DNA of 64,000 nt from Flavobacterium limnophilum (GCF_027111315.2 NZ_CP114289.2:4154001-4218000), one strand, 5' to 3'; shown: positions 1 to 7,719, counted from the stretch's first letter. Numbers and translations are program-made. Notes: generated by a model not told the origin, from the sequence alone.

Positions 1-129
1 CATGTAAAAGTTCGTCTTGAAGGAGCATGTACCAGTTGTAGCGTGAGTCACATGACATTGAGAGCCGGTGTGGAAACCACCATCAAAAAATATGCTCCAG
101 AAATAGAAACTGTTGTCAATATTGCCTAG
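1..129 (+). CDS. NifU-like Fe-S scaffold protein, C-terminal end (partial)
   Basis: The window opens inside this gene; the frame read from base 1 ends at TAG 127-129. The 42 visible residues match the C-terminal NifU domain that assembles or carries Fe-S clusters: an LEGACTSC stretch with the paired cysteines, then SHMTLRAG and a closing helix ending VVNIA. The N-terminal part lies outside. Two ferredoxin genes follow on the same strand, so Fe-S maturation and Fe-S electron carriers are neighbours here. Which member of the family it is (stand-alone Nfu or fused) cannot be told. Confidence 0.88.
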   Translation, partial: HVKVRLEGACTSCSVSHMTLRAGVETTIKKYAPEIETVVNIA

Positions 130-208
130 GAAATCAAGGTTTAATCCTGTTTTCAATGCATCAAAACACAAGCAAATATACATTACCCCAATTCCTAGCG
201 ATTAAATA

Positions 209-523
209 ATGGACGTATTAATAAAAATAAAAGACCGAGAAGGAGCTGTACATGAACTGCAAGCTCCAACTGATATGGCAATGAATATTATGGAACTTTG
301 CAAAGCCTACGAGCTTCCTGTAGAGGGAACTTGTGGCGGAATGGCAATGTGTGCATCTTGTCAGTGCTATGTTCTTAACAAAGTGGAGTTGCCTTCAATG
401 GGTGACGATGAAGAAGCCATGCTTTCAGAAGCTTTCCATGTGAAACCAAATAGCCGTTTGGGTTGTCAAATCCCTATTACCATGGATTTGGAAGGTCTAG
501 AATTAGAATTGGCACCTGAATAA
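209..523 (+). CDS. 2Fe-2S ferredoxin, adrenodoxin type (copy 1)
   Basis: A 104-residue soluble electron carrier. Four ligand cysteines are visible at 42, 48, 51 and 86 (C-x5-C-x2-C-x34-C), the spacing of vertebrate/bacterial (adrenodoxin/Fdx-type) ferredoxins, which hand electrons to oxygenases or to Fe-S cluster assembly. The motif reads GTCGGMAMCASC. The length is normal. It follows the NifU-like gene by 79 bases and precedes a second ferredoxin, so a housekeeping role in cluster biogenesis is plausible but inferred. No consensus promoter lies just upstream, so it may be read through from the NifU-like gene. Confidence 0.9.
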   Translation: MDVLIKIKDREGAVHELQAPTDMAMNIMELCKAYELPVEGTCGGMAMCASCQCYVLNKVELPSMGDDEEAMLSEAFHVKPNSRLGCQIPITMDLEGLELELAPE

Positions 524-623
524 TAAAACGCTTGTTTTAAGAAATTAGTTTTTCTGAATCTTGCAGTTTTTTGCCAAAAAATCCAAAACCTAGACTATTT
601 TAATTCCAAGCCAATATTTCGAT

Positions 624-950
624 ATGGATATATCAGTAAAAATCACAGACCGAAGAGGTCAAACTCACGAAGTAAAAGTTCCAACAGATATGGGGCTGAA
701 CATGATGCAAGTGGTTCAAGCTTATGAACTGGAGCCATTTGGAACCGTTGGGATGTGTGGAGGAAAGCTAATGTGTCCTACCTGCCAATGTTACGTTCAA
801 AACGAGGTTAACTTACCGGAAAAAAGAGAAGAAGAATTGGGCACACTTTCCAGATTATTGCACGTGAAATCCAATAGTCGTTTGAGTTGCCAGATTCCCG
901 TTACCAAAGAATTGGACGGAATAGAAATAGAACTGGCACCGTTGTTTTAG
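624..950 (+). CDS. 2Fe-2S ferredoxin, adrenodoxin type (copy 2)
   Basis: A 108-residue paralogue of the preceding ferredoxin, with cysteines 45, 51, 54 and 89 in the same C-x5-C-x2-C-x34-C spacing. The first ligand loop is three residues longer (GTVGMCGGKLMC against GTCGGMAMC), and the C-terminus ends LAPLF instead of LAPE. The two genes begin with closely similar peptides (MDVLIKIKDR / MDISVKITDR), which indicates tandem duplication followed by divergence. A strong hairpin terminator follows at 966. The distinct partner of each copy is unknown. Confidence 0.9.
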   Translation: MDISVKITDRRGQTHEVKVPTDMGLNMMQVVQAYELEPFGTVGMCGGKLMCPTCQCYVQNEVNLPEKREEELGTLSRLLHVKSNSRLSCQIPVTKELDGIEIELAPLF

Positions 951-965
951 GTAGCAAAAATTCAT

Positions 966-1001
966 AAAAAAAGGCTTTTCAGAGATGAAAAGCCTTTTTT
1001 T
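966..1001. terminator. bidirectional intrinsic terminator
   Basis: AAAAGGCTTTTC / GAAAAGCCTTTT hairpin with loop AGAGAT and A/T runs on both sides. It sits between the convergent ferredoxin and DUF3050 genes and can serve both. Confidence 0.85.
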
Positions 1002-1017
1002 GTTTATTTTCAATGGA

Positions 1018-1800
1018 TTAAGCCATTTCCATCTTCATCATGATTTGCTCTTCAATGGCATTCCAAAGCCCGATGCGTTTTTCTAGAGCCAATACGGAAA
1101 CAGCTTCCGCTTCTGCCCATTTTTGCGCATCGGTTCCGCAAAGTTCCGAAATCATTTTCATTGCCATTGGGCCATGTTCATCAGCGTCCAATTCTATATG
1201 TCTTTCAAAATAATAAATTAATTTGCTTAAATCGGTTTCGGGAAAATTTTCCTGAAAGTTTTTCAAGATTACGGTAAACATACTGGGAATCAAATCCTCT
1301 CTTCCAAAGGTGAAGGCGGCCGCAATTTCATGTGTTTTGCCTTCGTCAATAATTCTAAAAGTAAAGTCTAAAAAAGTTTTAATATTGGGGTGCAAGTTGC
1401 TTTTTTTGATGGCAACAAATATATTGTGAAGCGAATTAAGTTCTGATAAAAAATGCTCAATGCCGGCGGTGTCTGCGCCACAAGCTTGCATTGCTTCAAT
1501 ATACATTTCATAATGACTTAGGTGGCGACCATCAATCGTCAAGTCGGATTCTTCGGCAAGCACAATTTCATTTATCAAATACCTGATTTCTGGATTTTCT
1601 GTGGCAAACCAAGGGGTAGTCGTGCAGGTCAATTTGGCTTGCAAAGCTTTTAACAATGACATAAAATCCCAAACGGCATAAACGTGATTTTCTAAAAAGC
1701 AGTTTAAAGACTCGATATTTTTCACCTTTCCGTACAAGGAATGTTGTAGTAGCAGTTTTTTTTGCGGTTGGATTCTACGGTTTATTGTTGCAATCTTCAT
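1018..1800 (-). CDS. DUF3050 family protein (haem-oxygenase-like fold)
   Basis: 260 residues. Recognisable as DUF3050 by the N-terminal block FLENHVYAVWDFMSLLKAL and the block NEIVLAEESD near residue 75; the family is predicted to adopt the all-alpha TENA/haem-oxygenase fold and often carries conserved His/Glu residues, as in FERHIELDADEHGP near residue 200. There is no signal peptide. Enzymatic activity is not established for the family; an iron- or oxygen-dependent small-molecule role is only a guess. It is convergent with the ferredoxins and shares their terminator. The next gene, gcdH, is upstream on the same strand, 86 bases away. Confidence 0.8.
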   Translation of the reverse strand: MKIATINRRIQPQKKLLLQHSLYGKVKNIESLNCFLENHVYAVWDFMSLLKALQAKLTCTTTPWFATENPEIRYLINEIVLAEESDLTIDGRHLSHYEMYIEAMQACGADTAGIEHFLSELNSLHNIFVAIKKSNLHPNIKTFLDFTFRIIDEGKTHEIAAAFTFGREDLIPSMFTVILKNFQENFPETDLSKLIYYFERHIELDADEHGPMAMKMISELCGTDAQKWAEAEAVSVLALEKRIGLWNAIEEQIMMKMEMA

Positions 1801-1886
1801 ATTTTAATTTTTTATAAATATAAAAAAGCTTCTCGTTTCCAAGAAGCATTTACTATCGAATTTATGAATAGTTTAATAGTTTTATG

Positions 1887-3065
1887 CTACTTGAAAGCAG
1901 AAATTCCCGTGATGTCCATTCCGGTAATCAATAAATGAATGTCGTGTGTCCCTTCATAAGTTATCACCGATTCTAAATTCATCATGTGACGCATAATCGA
2001 ATATTCGCCTGTTATTCCCATTCCTCCCAGTATTTGTCTGGCTTCACGGGCAATTTGAATCGCCATGTTCACGTTGTTTCTTTTGGCCATTGATATTTGT
2101 GCAGTGGTGGCTTTTCCTTCGTTTCGCAAAACACCCAATCGCCAAGTCAATAATTGAGCTTTGGTGATTTCGGTAATCATTTCGGCCAATTTCTTTTGTT
2201 GCAATTGTGTTCCTGCAATGGGTTTGTCAAATTGGATTCTTTCCTTGGCATAACGCAAAGCCGTGTCGTAACAATCCATCGCAGCGCCAATCGCTCCCCA
2301 AGCAATACCATAACGAGCCGAATCTAAGCAACCCAAAGGCGCTCCCAATCCTGATTTGTTTGGTAATAAATTTTTTTTTGGCACTTTCACGTTATCAAAA
2401 ATCAGTTCTCCTGTTGCCGATGCACGAAGTGACCATTTATTATGCGTTTCTGGAGTTGTAAAACCTTGCATTCCACGTTCTACAATTAAACCGTGAATTC
2501 TTCCTGTTTCGTCTTTTGCCCAAACGATGGCAATGTCGGCAAAAGGCGCATTCGAAATCCACATTTTGGCACCATTTAATAAATAATGGTCACCCATATC
2601 TTTGAAATGGGTAATCATACTGCCTGGATCAGAGCCATAATTGGGTTCGGTCAAGCCAAAGCATCCCATCAATTCTCCCGAAGCCAGTTTGGGTAAATAT
2701 TTCATTCGTTGTTCCTCGTTTCCGTATTTCCAAATGGGGTACATCACCAAAGATGATTGCACCGAAGCCGTGGATCGAACGCCAGAATCGCCTCTTTCTA
2801 TTTCTTGCATAATCAAACCGTATGAAATTTGATCCAATCCAGCTCCACCGTATTCTTCAGGAATATAAGGGCCAAAAGCGCCAATCTCAGCCAAACCCTT
2901 GATGATTTGTTTCGGAAATTCCGCCTTTTGCGCATAGTCTTCGATGATGGGCGAAATCTCTCGTTTGACCCATTCACGTGCCGCTTGGCGAACCAATTTA
3001 TGCTCGTCCGTCAATAATTCGTCAAGGTTATAATAATCTGGAGCTTGAAATAAGTCTGGTTTCAT
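1887..3065 (-). CDS. gcdH: glutaryl-CoA dehydrogenase-type acyl-CoA dehydrogenase
   Basis: 392 residues, full length for the family. FAD enzyme that oxidises and decarboxylates glutaryl-CoA to crotonyl-CoA in lysine/tryptophan breakdown. Supporting features: GCFGLTEPNYGSDPGS (FAD/substrate-binding motif near residue 135), WISNAPFADI, and the C-terminal catalytic-base region VITYEGTHDIH, where the Glu is the glutaryl-CoA dehydrogenase base. The soluble protein starts MKPDLFQ at 3065. A TAGCTTTG promoter element lies 20 bases upstream. A degenerate second copy of this 5' region occurs at 4573-4644 beyond the porin gene. Another short-chain acyl-CoA dehydrogenase specificity cannot be excluded. 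Confidence 0.88.
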   Translation of the reverse strand: MKPDLFQAPDYYNLDELLTDEHKLVRQAAREWVKREISPIIEDYAQKAEFPKQIIKGLAEIGAFGPYIPEEYGGAGLDQISYGLIMQEIERGDSGVRSTASVQSSLVMYPIWKYGNEEQRMKYLPKLASGELMGCFGLTEPNYGSDPGSMITHFKDMGDHYLLNGAKMWISNAPFADIAIVWAKDETGRIHGLIVERGMQGFTTPETHNKWSLRASATGELIFDNVKVPKKNLLPNKSGLGAPLGCLDSARYGIAWGAIGAAMDCYDTALRYAKERIQFDKPIAGTQLQQKKLAEMITEITKAQLLTWRLGVLRNEGKATTAQISMAKRNNVNMAIQIAREARQILGGMGITGEYSIMRHMMNLESVITYEGTHDIHLLITGMDITGISAFK

Positions 3066-3113
3066 AATTGGAAAATTGAGTCTAACAAAGCTACATAAAG
3101 AAACAGAACAAAT
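3046..3113. repeat. direct repeat, copy A (5' end of gcdH plus its upstream region)
   Basis: About 70 bases holding the gcdH start (MKPDLFQ) and promoter. It recurs with a handful of substitutions and one short indel at 4573-4644, on the far side of the porin gene. Confidence 0.8.
3086..3093 (-). promoter_or_regulatory. gcdH promoter -7 element (TAGCTTTG)
   Basis: Exact match to the Bacteroidota -7 consensus TAnnTTTG, 20 bases before the gcdH start. A TTG lies 15 bases further upstream, slightly closer than the usual 17-23. Confidence 0.65.
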
Positions 3114-3131
3114 AGGGAAAGTAGTGTGTTT

Positions 3132-4535
3132 TTACCAAATCCACCATTCCATTTTAACGCCTATATATTGTCCCCAACTTTTTGTCCCACTTTGGGCGAG
3201 ATATGGAGAGTAGAGATTGTCGGCCGCAAATTGGTTATAATGTGCCACACTATAGACGAATCTAAAATGAGGTCTTTCCCATACATCTCTTTTGGCGGTT
3301 GGAACCAATGTGGGGGCGATGGTGAATTTGGTCATTTGCGCAAAATCTTGCGTACCGTCTTTTCGCCAAGCAAAATCGAGTTCGTGCAATAAATGAAGCC
3401 AGTTATTGATGTAATACGTTCCTCTTGCGCCAAAAGCGATGTCCTGTTTCTGGTTGAACAACATTTGTTTTCCCAGATAATCGGGTGCTTTGTCGTCGCT
3501 GTCGCTGGCACCTTTGCTTTTCGTATAAATGGCATAGCCGTTAAGCGAATATTTTTCGTTGAGGTTCAACAAAAAAGTTTCGGTAAGGGCGATTGAATAG
3601 GCTTTCTTGAAACTGTTGGTTTCGAGGTTTGGCGCGCCATAAGTCATATAAGTTCGGCTACTTCCTCCGTCTCCACCATTGGCAATTCCTGTTCCAATTC
3701 GAGCACTTACAGCATTAAATGAACCGGGAAGTTTGGTAGAAATGCTTTTGTTGTATTTTGCACCAAGAACAAATCCATAATCGGCTGGATAACTGTATTG
3801 TGTGGTGTTGTCTTTGGCGATTCCCGCTGGAAGTCGTTGAAATTCCCCCATTAATTTTACATAACCTTTGCGAATATTTAAAGTATGTTCCAAAATAGAA
3901 ACATACCTGTTACGCAATCCCAAAGTAGGCGTTCCGTTGACAATATTTAGGTAAAAATTGGGAGGCAATGTCGAGGTTGTATCAATGGAACCCGTAAAAA
4001 TTACCGAAAATTTGGTGTTTTTGTGTTGTATTCCCACACCTTGACCTGAATGATCATCAAAATAAAAATGGTCAATGATATGAATGTCGTCGTTGCGGAA
4101 TAATCGGGCTCCAATCCAAACACTCCAATCGCTGCCCATTATGTTTTTGGCTTCGGCAAATAATTCGGGCAAAGCAGTCGTGATGCCGCCAATGGATTTG
4201 TTGGATACATTGCCGATTAATTGTCCTTGGGTGGTATAAAAGGCAAATCGTGCCTGAACATTGATTTTGGTGGTGTCTTTGCCGGTATTTGTGGGTTTGA
4301 AGTGCATTGCGGTGGCCAATTCCAGATAGTCATTTTCTTCAAATCGTCCTCCTATGGAACCCATTCCGTTTAAATTGAGCGATTGCGGAAAGGCGGCTTC
4401 CGTTCCCAGTCCATAACCTATTCCAGCTCGGCCATACGTGCCAAAAGAAAAATTTTTGTTGGAAATAACCGGAGCTTGAGCCAACAATTCCAGTGTTAAA
4501 AACAAGGTCAAAAAGAGGGTAAAATTTGTTTTCAT
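3132..4535 (-). CDS. LamB/maltoporin-like carbohydrate porin
   Basis: 467 residues with an N-terminal signal peptide (hydrophobic LFLTLFLTLELLAQA). The mature protein starts with a strand rich in GRAGIGYG, then repeated amphipathic strands with alternating aromatics, and ends with an aromatic C-terminal strand (EWWIW), as in outer-membrane barrels. The segment DWSVWIGARLF...DIHIIDHFYFDD matches the maltoporin family signature. Predicted role: passive diffusion of oligosaccharides across the outer membrane. The gene is bracketed by copies of the gcdH 5' region (3046-3113 and 4573-4644), so its promoter may be a duplicate of the gcdH promoter. Substrate unknown. Confidence 0.8.
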   Translation of the reverse strand: MKTNFTLFLTLFLTLELLAQAPVISNKNFSFGTYGRAGIGYGLGTEAAFPQSLNLNGMGSIGGRFEENDYLELATAMHFKPTNTGKDTTKINVQARFAFYTTQGQLIGNVSNKSIGGITTALPELFAEAKNIMGSDWSVWIGARLFRNDDIHIIDHFYFDDHSGQGVGIQHKNTKFSVIFTGSIDTTSTLPPNFYLNIVNGTPTLGLRNRYVSILEHTLNIRKGYVKLMGEFQRLPAGIAKDNTTQYSYPADYGFVLGAKYNKSISTKLPGSFNAVSARIGTGIANGGDGGSSRTYMTYGAPNLETNSFKKAYSIALTETFLLNLNEKYSLNGYAIYTKSKGASDSDDKAPDYLGKQMLFNQKQDIAFGARGTYYINNWLHLLHELDFAWRKDGTQDFAQMTKFTIAPTLVPTAKRDVWERPHFRFVYSVAHYNQFAADNLYSPYLAQSGTKSWGQYIGVKMEWWIW

Positions 4536-4572
4536 ATTCTTGATGATGGGTTAGTTTTTATTATGTTATCTA

Positions 4573-4644
4573 GTTTGAAATAAGTCTGGTTTCATAATTT
4601 GAGAATTGAAGGTCTAACAAAGCTACGGAAAGAAATAGAAGAAA
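4573..4644. repeat. direct repeat, copy B (relic of gcdH 5' end)
   Basis: The minus strand still reads ATG and MKPDLFQ, then TR and a stop, so it is a nine-codon gene relic. Upstream of it are a TAGCTTTG element and the same flanking text as at gcdH. It lies 38-109 bases upstream of the porin start. Confidence 0.8.
4618..4625 (-). promoter_or_regulatory. duplicated promoter -7 element upstream of the porin gene
   Basis: TAGCTTTG identical to the gcdH element, inside repeat copy B. Transcription from it would run through the nine-codon relic and then the porin gene. Confidence 0.5.
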
Positions 4645-4784
4645 TTCTGTATTTTTTTTTACTTTTTGATGATGTGTTAAGAGGTTTTTGTTGGTGTTTT
4701 TTTTATGTCATGTTGGTTTTGAATAGATATTTTTTCAAAAAAAAACTATTTACTTAAAGACTTGGTTATTGGTTGTTATTTATT

Positions 4785-5243
4785 TTAAAAAGTGATAAAT
4801 AAAAAAGCTATTATTCCAATTATACCTAAAATCATTAAAAGTATACTTAGAAGAATAAAAAGTCTTGCAAGTAAATCATATTTTTTAATTTTTACTGCAA
4901 CAGTTTTAATATCAATTGGAAGGTCTAGGGCTTCTATTTGTTCCATTTTAAGAACACTATTAAAAACGTTAAAAGTGAAAAACTGTGAAGTGAAATTAAA
5001 GATTAATGATGTTGCAAGAAATAGACCTGATAGCTTTAAAGAGGTAGTAATTGTAAGTTTCTGTTCATATAAAAACTTCATTAATTCTAAAACTATATAA
5101 ATTCCTGCTCCACAAACGGTAACAATAAGATAGTCAAATCGTTTTTGAGAGGTTCCGTGGTCTTCTCGACTTCTTTTATAAAGTTCTTTTATATATTCAT
5201 TTGCTTTCTCAGCAATTTTTTCAGGTTCTTTATTTATTTCCAT
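4785..5243 (-). CDS. small membrane protein with three predicted helices, unknown function
   Basis: 152 residues. The N-terminal 35 residues are charged and helical. Three hydrophobic segments follow at about 37-59, 71-91 and 128-152; the last runs to the C-terminus. I recognise no family. The start overlaps the end of the upstream gene by 14 bases, which implies translational coupling and a shared function. Base composition is much lower in G+C than the flanking housekeeping genes. Membrane proteins paired with HEPN-type proteins occur in defence loci, so a toxin or effector role is possible, but nothing in the sequence proves it. Confidence 0.7.
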   Translation of the reverse strand: MEINKEPEKIAEKANEYIKELYKRSREDHGTSQKRFDYLIVTVCGAGIYIVLELMKFLYEQKLTITTSLKLSGLFLATSLIFNFTSQFFTFNVFNSVLKMEQIEALDLPIDIKTVAVKIKKYDLLARLFILLSILLMILGIIGIIAFLFITF

Positions 5244-5733
5244 TTATGTTTTTATTTGGGTGTGTTTTGAAATATACTAAAACTTCTTCTTTTAGTTCAT
5301 AAAATTTATGAAGCTCTTCTTTTGCATTTTTGGTTTTAATATCGCCAGAAGAATTCATAACTTCAAGCCTATCAGGCAGTCTTGTAAAAGATGTTTTCCC
5401 TTCAATTTTTTCCATTTTATAAAGAGGGACTATTGGAATATGTGCAAAAGAATTTCTAATTGAAGACATTTCTTGTATTTTAGAAATTATTTTTTTATCA
5501 AAGTCATTAATATTTCGTAGTACTTTAAGTTTTGCGCCCGTTGAAATTATTGAAGAATTTAATAAGATTTTGGTAAATTCTTTTGAGTCTTGAGGATTAA
5601 AATATTCAACAATAACTACATCAATTTTTTTTTCAATAAAATTCATACTATCAATTATCCAACCTCTAGTCTCTTCTAAATTAAATTCAGATATATCATC
5701 TTTATAGGTTTTCTTAAAAAAATGATTTTCCAT
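5230..5733 (-). CDS. HEPN-like protein with RNSFAH motif, unknown function
   Basis: The chosen start gives MENHFFKK (167 residues); the longer frame begins at 5766, but the only promoter-like element (TAAATTTG, 5768-5775) would start transcription inside that extension. An RNSFAH motif lies near the middle (residues 104-109 in the long frame, 93-98 here), matching the R-N-x3-H active-site pattern of HEPN domains, many of which are ribonucleases in toxin-antitoxin and abortive-infection systems. The rest is helical with scattered Lys/Glu. It overlaps the following membrane-protein gene. It is very AT-rich (14 G/C in the 60 bases 5281-5340), suggesting horizontal origin. The HEPN assignment rests on one motif. 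Confidence 0.6.
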   Translation of the reverse strand: MENHFFKKTYKDDISEFNLEETRGWIIDSMNFIEKKIDVVIVEYFNPQDSKEFTKILLNSSIISTGAKLKVLRNINDFDKKIISKIQEMSSIRNSFAHIPIVPLYKMEKIEGKTSFTRLPDRLEVMNSSGDIKTKNAKEELHKFYELKEEVLVYFKTHPNKNINGNK

Positions 5734-5767
5734 AATTATTGTTTTTGTAGCAAATAAACTAACCATT

Positions 5768-5775
5768 CAAATTTA
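5768..5775 (-). promoter_or_regulatory. promoter -7 element (TAAATTTG) of the AT-rich gene pair
   Basis: Matches TAnnTTTG; the inferred transcription start falls downstream of the TTG/ATG at 5766 and upstream of ATG 5733, which decides the start of the HEPN-like gene. No clear TTG partner. Confidence 0.5.
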
Positions 5776-5833
5776 AGAAAATATTTATAAGTATAAACGG
5801 ATTTATTTAAAAAAGAACTGTTCTAAATCAGAA

Positions 5834-6547
5834 CTACATCTTCAAATAAAAATCCTTTGTCAAGGCGATATATTCTGGAGTATAAAGGTGTCGCGCGTTT
5901 TCGATGACTAATTCATCAATAGGGAAATTTGGAGTTTCATTTCGGCTAAAAGCTAAAAGACTGCGTTTAATTTCGGTGGTTGGGGTTCCTTTTACGCGGG
6001 TAATTTTTAGGGGAAATAATTCGTACTCTTTGGCCAAAGCCAGAAAAGATTCTTCTTCCTTGAAAGGAATAATAACGGAGAAGATTCCGTTTTCAGAAAG
6101 TAATAAAGCGGCGGCTTCCATCAAATCCTCAAAAGGCATTGCATCTTGAAAACGCGCCAAGTCTCGCTGGTCGTTACTGGATTTGTAATCTTCGCTATAA
6201 AAAGGAGGATTGGAAACAATTAAATCGTACTCGTCTTCGGGTTCTTCTACAAATTCGTCCAAGCCGGCGTGAAAACAAAACAAACGGTCGTTCCAAGGGG
6301 AATTTTCGAAATTATCCGTAGCTTGTTCGTAGGCATCTTCGTCAATTTCCAAAGCATCGATTTGTTCTGCTGAACTTCTTTGCGCCAACATCAAAGCAAT
6401 GATTCCGGTTCCCGTTCCAATGTCTAAAATGCTAAAAGGATTATTTTCAACAGTAGTCCAAGCGCCAAGCAAAACACCATCGGTTCCAATTTTCATGGCA
6501 CAACGATCTTGTTCGAGGGAAAATTGTTTGAATTGGAATTTGGACAT
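5834..6547 (-). CDS. trmN6: tRNA1(Val) (adenine-37-N6)-methyltransferase
   Basis: 237 residues from ATG 6547 (MSKFQFKQFSLEQDRC). SAM-dependent N6-adenine methyltransferase that modifies A37 of tRNA1(Val). Features: the SAM-binding loop LDIGTGTGIIALMLAQR, an acidic ALEID following strand 2, and the catalytic NPPF motif in DLIVSNPPFY. The substrate-recognition start FQFKQF...MKIGTDGVLLGAW is typical of TrmN6 (YfiC). The longer frame to 6598 was rejected because it would translate an intergenic repeat (6595-6627) and the family starts at this Met. rimM lies upstream on the same strand. Confidence 0.9.
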   Translation of the reverse strand: MSKFQFKQFSLEQDRCAMKIGTDGVLLGAWTTVENNPFSILDIGTGTGIIALMLAQRSSAEQIDALEIDEDAYEQATDNFENSPWNDRLFCFHAGLDEFVEEPEDEYDLIVSNPPFYSEDYKSSNDQRDLARFQDAMPFEDLMEAAALLLSENGIFSVIIPFKEEESFLALAKEYELFPLKITRVKGTPTTEIKRSLLAFSRNETPNFPIDELVIENARHLYTPEYIALTKDFYLKM

Positions 6548-6594
6548 AGAGATTTCAGATAGTAGATTAACGAATGCTGATTTCAAATTTCTTA

Positions 6595-6627
6595 GCAACT
6601 GAAAACTGCGATTGAATACTGAACACT
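6595..6627. repeat. dispersed CTGAAAACTG-type repeat, copy 1
   Basis: Contains ACTGAAAACTGCGATTGA and then ATACTGAACACT. Related text occurs at 27552-27588 and 39463-39519. Confidence 0.55.
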
Positions 6628-6630
6628 TTC

Positions 6631-7155
6631 TTAAAGGTACATTTCAATCAAACCTTCCGGTAAATCCATGATGATTTTTTTGTTTTCGCGATCCACTTTA
6701 ACCAAGAAATGGTCAATCATTGGAATAAGAATCTCAGCTCCGTCTTTCAACACTTCAAAAAGCGGTTGGGCCGTGGTGTCGTTGATGGATTGGATTTCTC
6801 CGACATATCCCAGACGTTTGTCTTCTACTTCAAAACCAATTACTTCATGGAAATAGAATTTGTTGCCTGTAAGTTTGGGCAACATTTTTAGTGGAAGATA
6901 TAAATCATTTCCAAGCAAGGCATCGGCTTCTTCTTCGGTGTTTACATCTTCGAAACGAATTCTGAGGAAATCGTTTTTGTGTAGCGAGCTACTTTCAATA
7001 AAAAAAGGAACCAAGTGTTTGTTACATTCAACAAACACTGATTCCAAGTTTTCGTATAACTCAGGTTCGTCCGTGTCTAGATAGGCTAGGACTTCCCCTT
7101 TGAAACTAAATTTTTTGGCAATTTTACCTAAATAGAAACAATCTTCTTTACGCAT
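6631..7155 (-). CDS. rimM: ribosome maturation factor RimM
   Basis: 174 residues, normal length. RimM binds S19 in the 30S head and assists 16S rRNA processing. N-terminal RimM barrel (CFYLGKIAKKFSFKGEVLAYLDTD) and C-terminal PRC-barrel (FYFHEVIGFEVED...LFEVLKDGAEILIPMIDHFLVKVD). It lies 15 bases downstream of rpsP on the same strand, the usual rpsP-rimM pairing, so the two are co-transcribed. Confidence 0.95.
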   Translation of the reverse strand: MRKEDCFYLGKIAKKFSFKGEVLAYLDTDEPELYENLESVFVECNKHLVPFFIESSSLHKNDFLRIRFEDVNTEEEADALLGNDLYLPLKMLPKLTGNKFYFHEVIGFEVEDKRLGYVGEIQSINDTTAQPLFEVLKDGAEILIPMIDHFLVKVDRENKKIIMDLPEGLIEMYL

Positions 7156-7170
7156 TTTCGCCTTCTAAAA

Positions 7171-7719
7171 TTATGCTTCTGGAGTTTCTTCAGCAGCAGG
7201 AGCTTCTTCAGCTTCGGCAACAACTTCTTCTTCAACAGCAGGAGTTGCAGCAGCAATAGCATCAGCTTCGGCTTGTGCAGCAGCAGCTAAACGTTTTGCA
7301 TTTACATCTTGTTCTGCTTTGAAAGCTTTGGCTTTAGCATCAGCTTGCGCTTTTGTTAAACCTTCTTTTTTGGCATCTACTTTTCCAGCTTTAGCCTCTA
7401 ACCAAGCAGCTAATTTTGCATCAGCTTGTTCTTGAGTCAAAGCTCCTTTACGGATACCTCCATCAAGGTGGTGTTTCAATAAAGCTCCTTTGTAAGAAAG
7501 AATTGCTTTTGCTGTATCAGTTGGTTGAGCACCATTGTGCAACCATTTTACTGCGCTATCCAAGTTCAATTCGATAGTTGCAGGGTTTGTGTTTGGATTG
7601 TAAGTACCAATTTTTTCTAGGTATTTACCATCTCTTTTTGAGCGAGCATCTGCTGCTACAACCCAGTAAAACGGTTTTTGTTTTTTACCGTGTCTTTGTA
7701 ATCTAATTTTTACTGACAT
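7171..7719 (-). CDS. rpsP: 30S ribosomal protein S16 with long C-terminal extension
   Basis: 182 residues; the S16 core is the first ~85 (VKIRLQRHGKKQKPFYWVVAADAR, the conserved opening). The rest is an Ala/Lys/Glu-rich low-complexity tail ending in runs of EEVVAEAEEAPAAEE, about 95 residues longer than the Escherichia coli protein; such tails are common in Bacteroidota. The tail's function is not known. First gene of an rpsP-rimM unit. A TATCTTTG promoter element lies 50 bases upstream. Confidence 0.95.
   Translation of the reverse strand: MSVKIRLQRHGKKQKPFYWVVAADARSKRDGKYLEKIGTYNPNTNPATIELNLDSAVKWLHNGAQPTDTAKAILSYKGALLKHHLDGGIRKGALTQEQADAKLAAWLEAKAGKVDAKKEGLTKAQADAKAKAFKAEQDVNAKRLAAAAQAEADAIAAATPAVEEEVVAEAEEAPAAEETPEA

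Noticed and set aside
2207..3017. Several 60-90-codon frames opposite gcdH
   Set aside because: All lie within the well-supported gcdH gene.
3046..4644. The bracketed porin gene considered as a composite transposon
   Set aside because: No transposase and no terminal inverted repeats; the bracketing copies are gene 5' ends.
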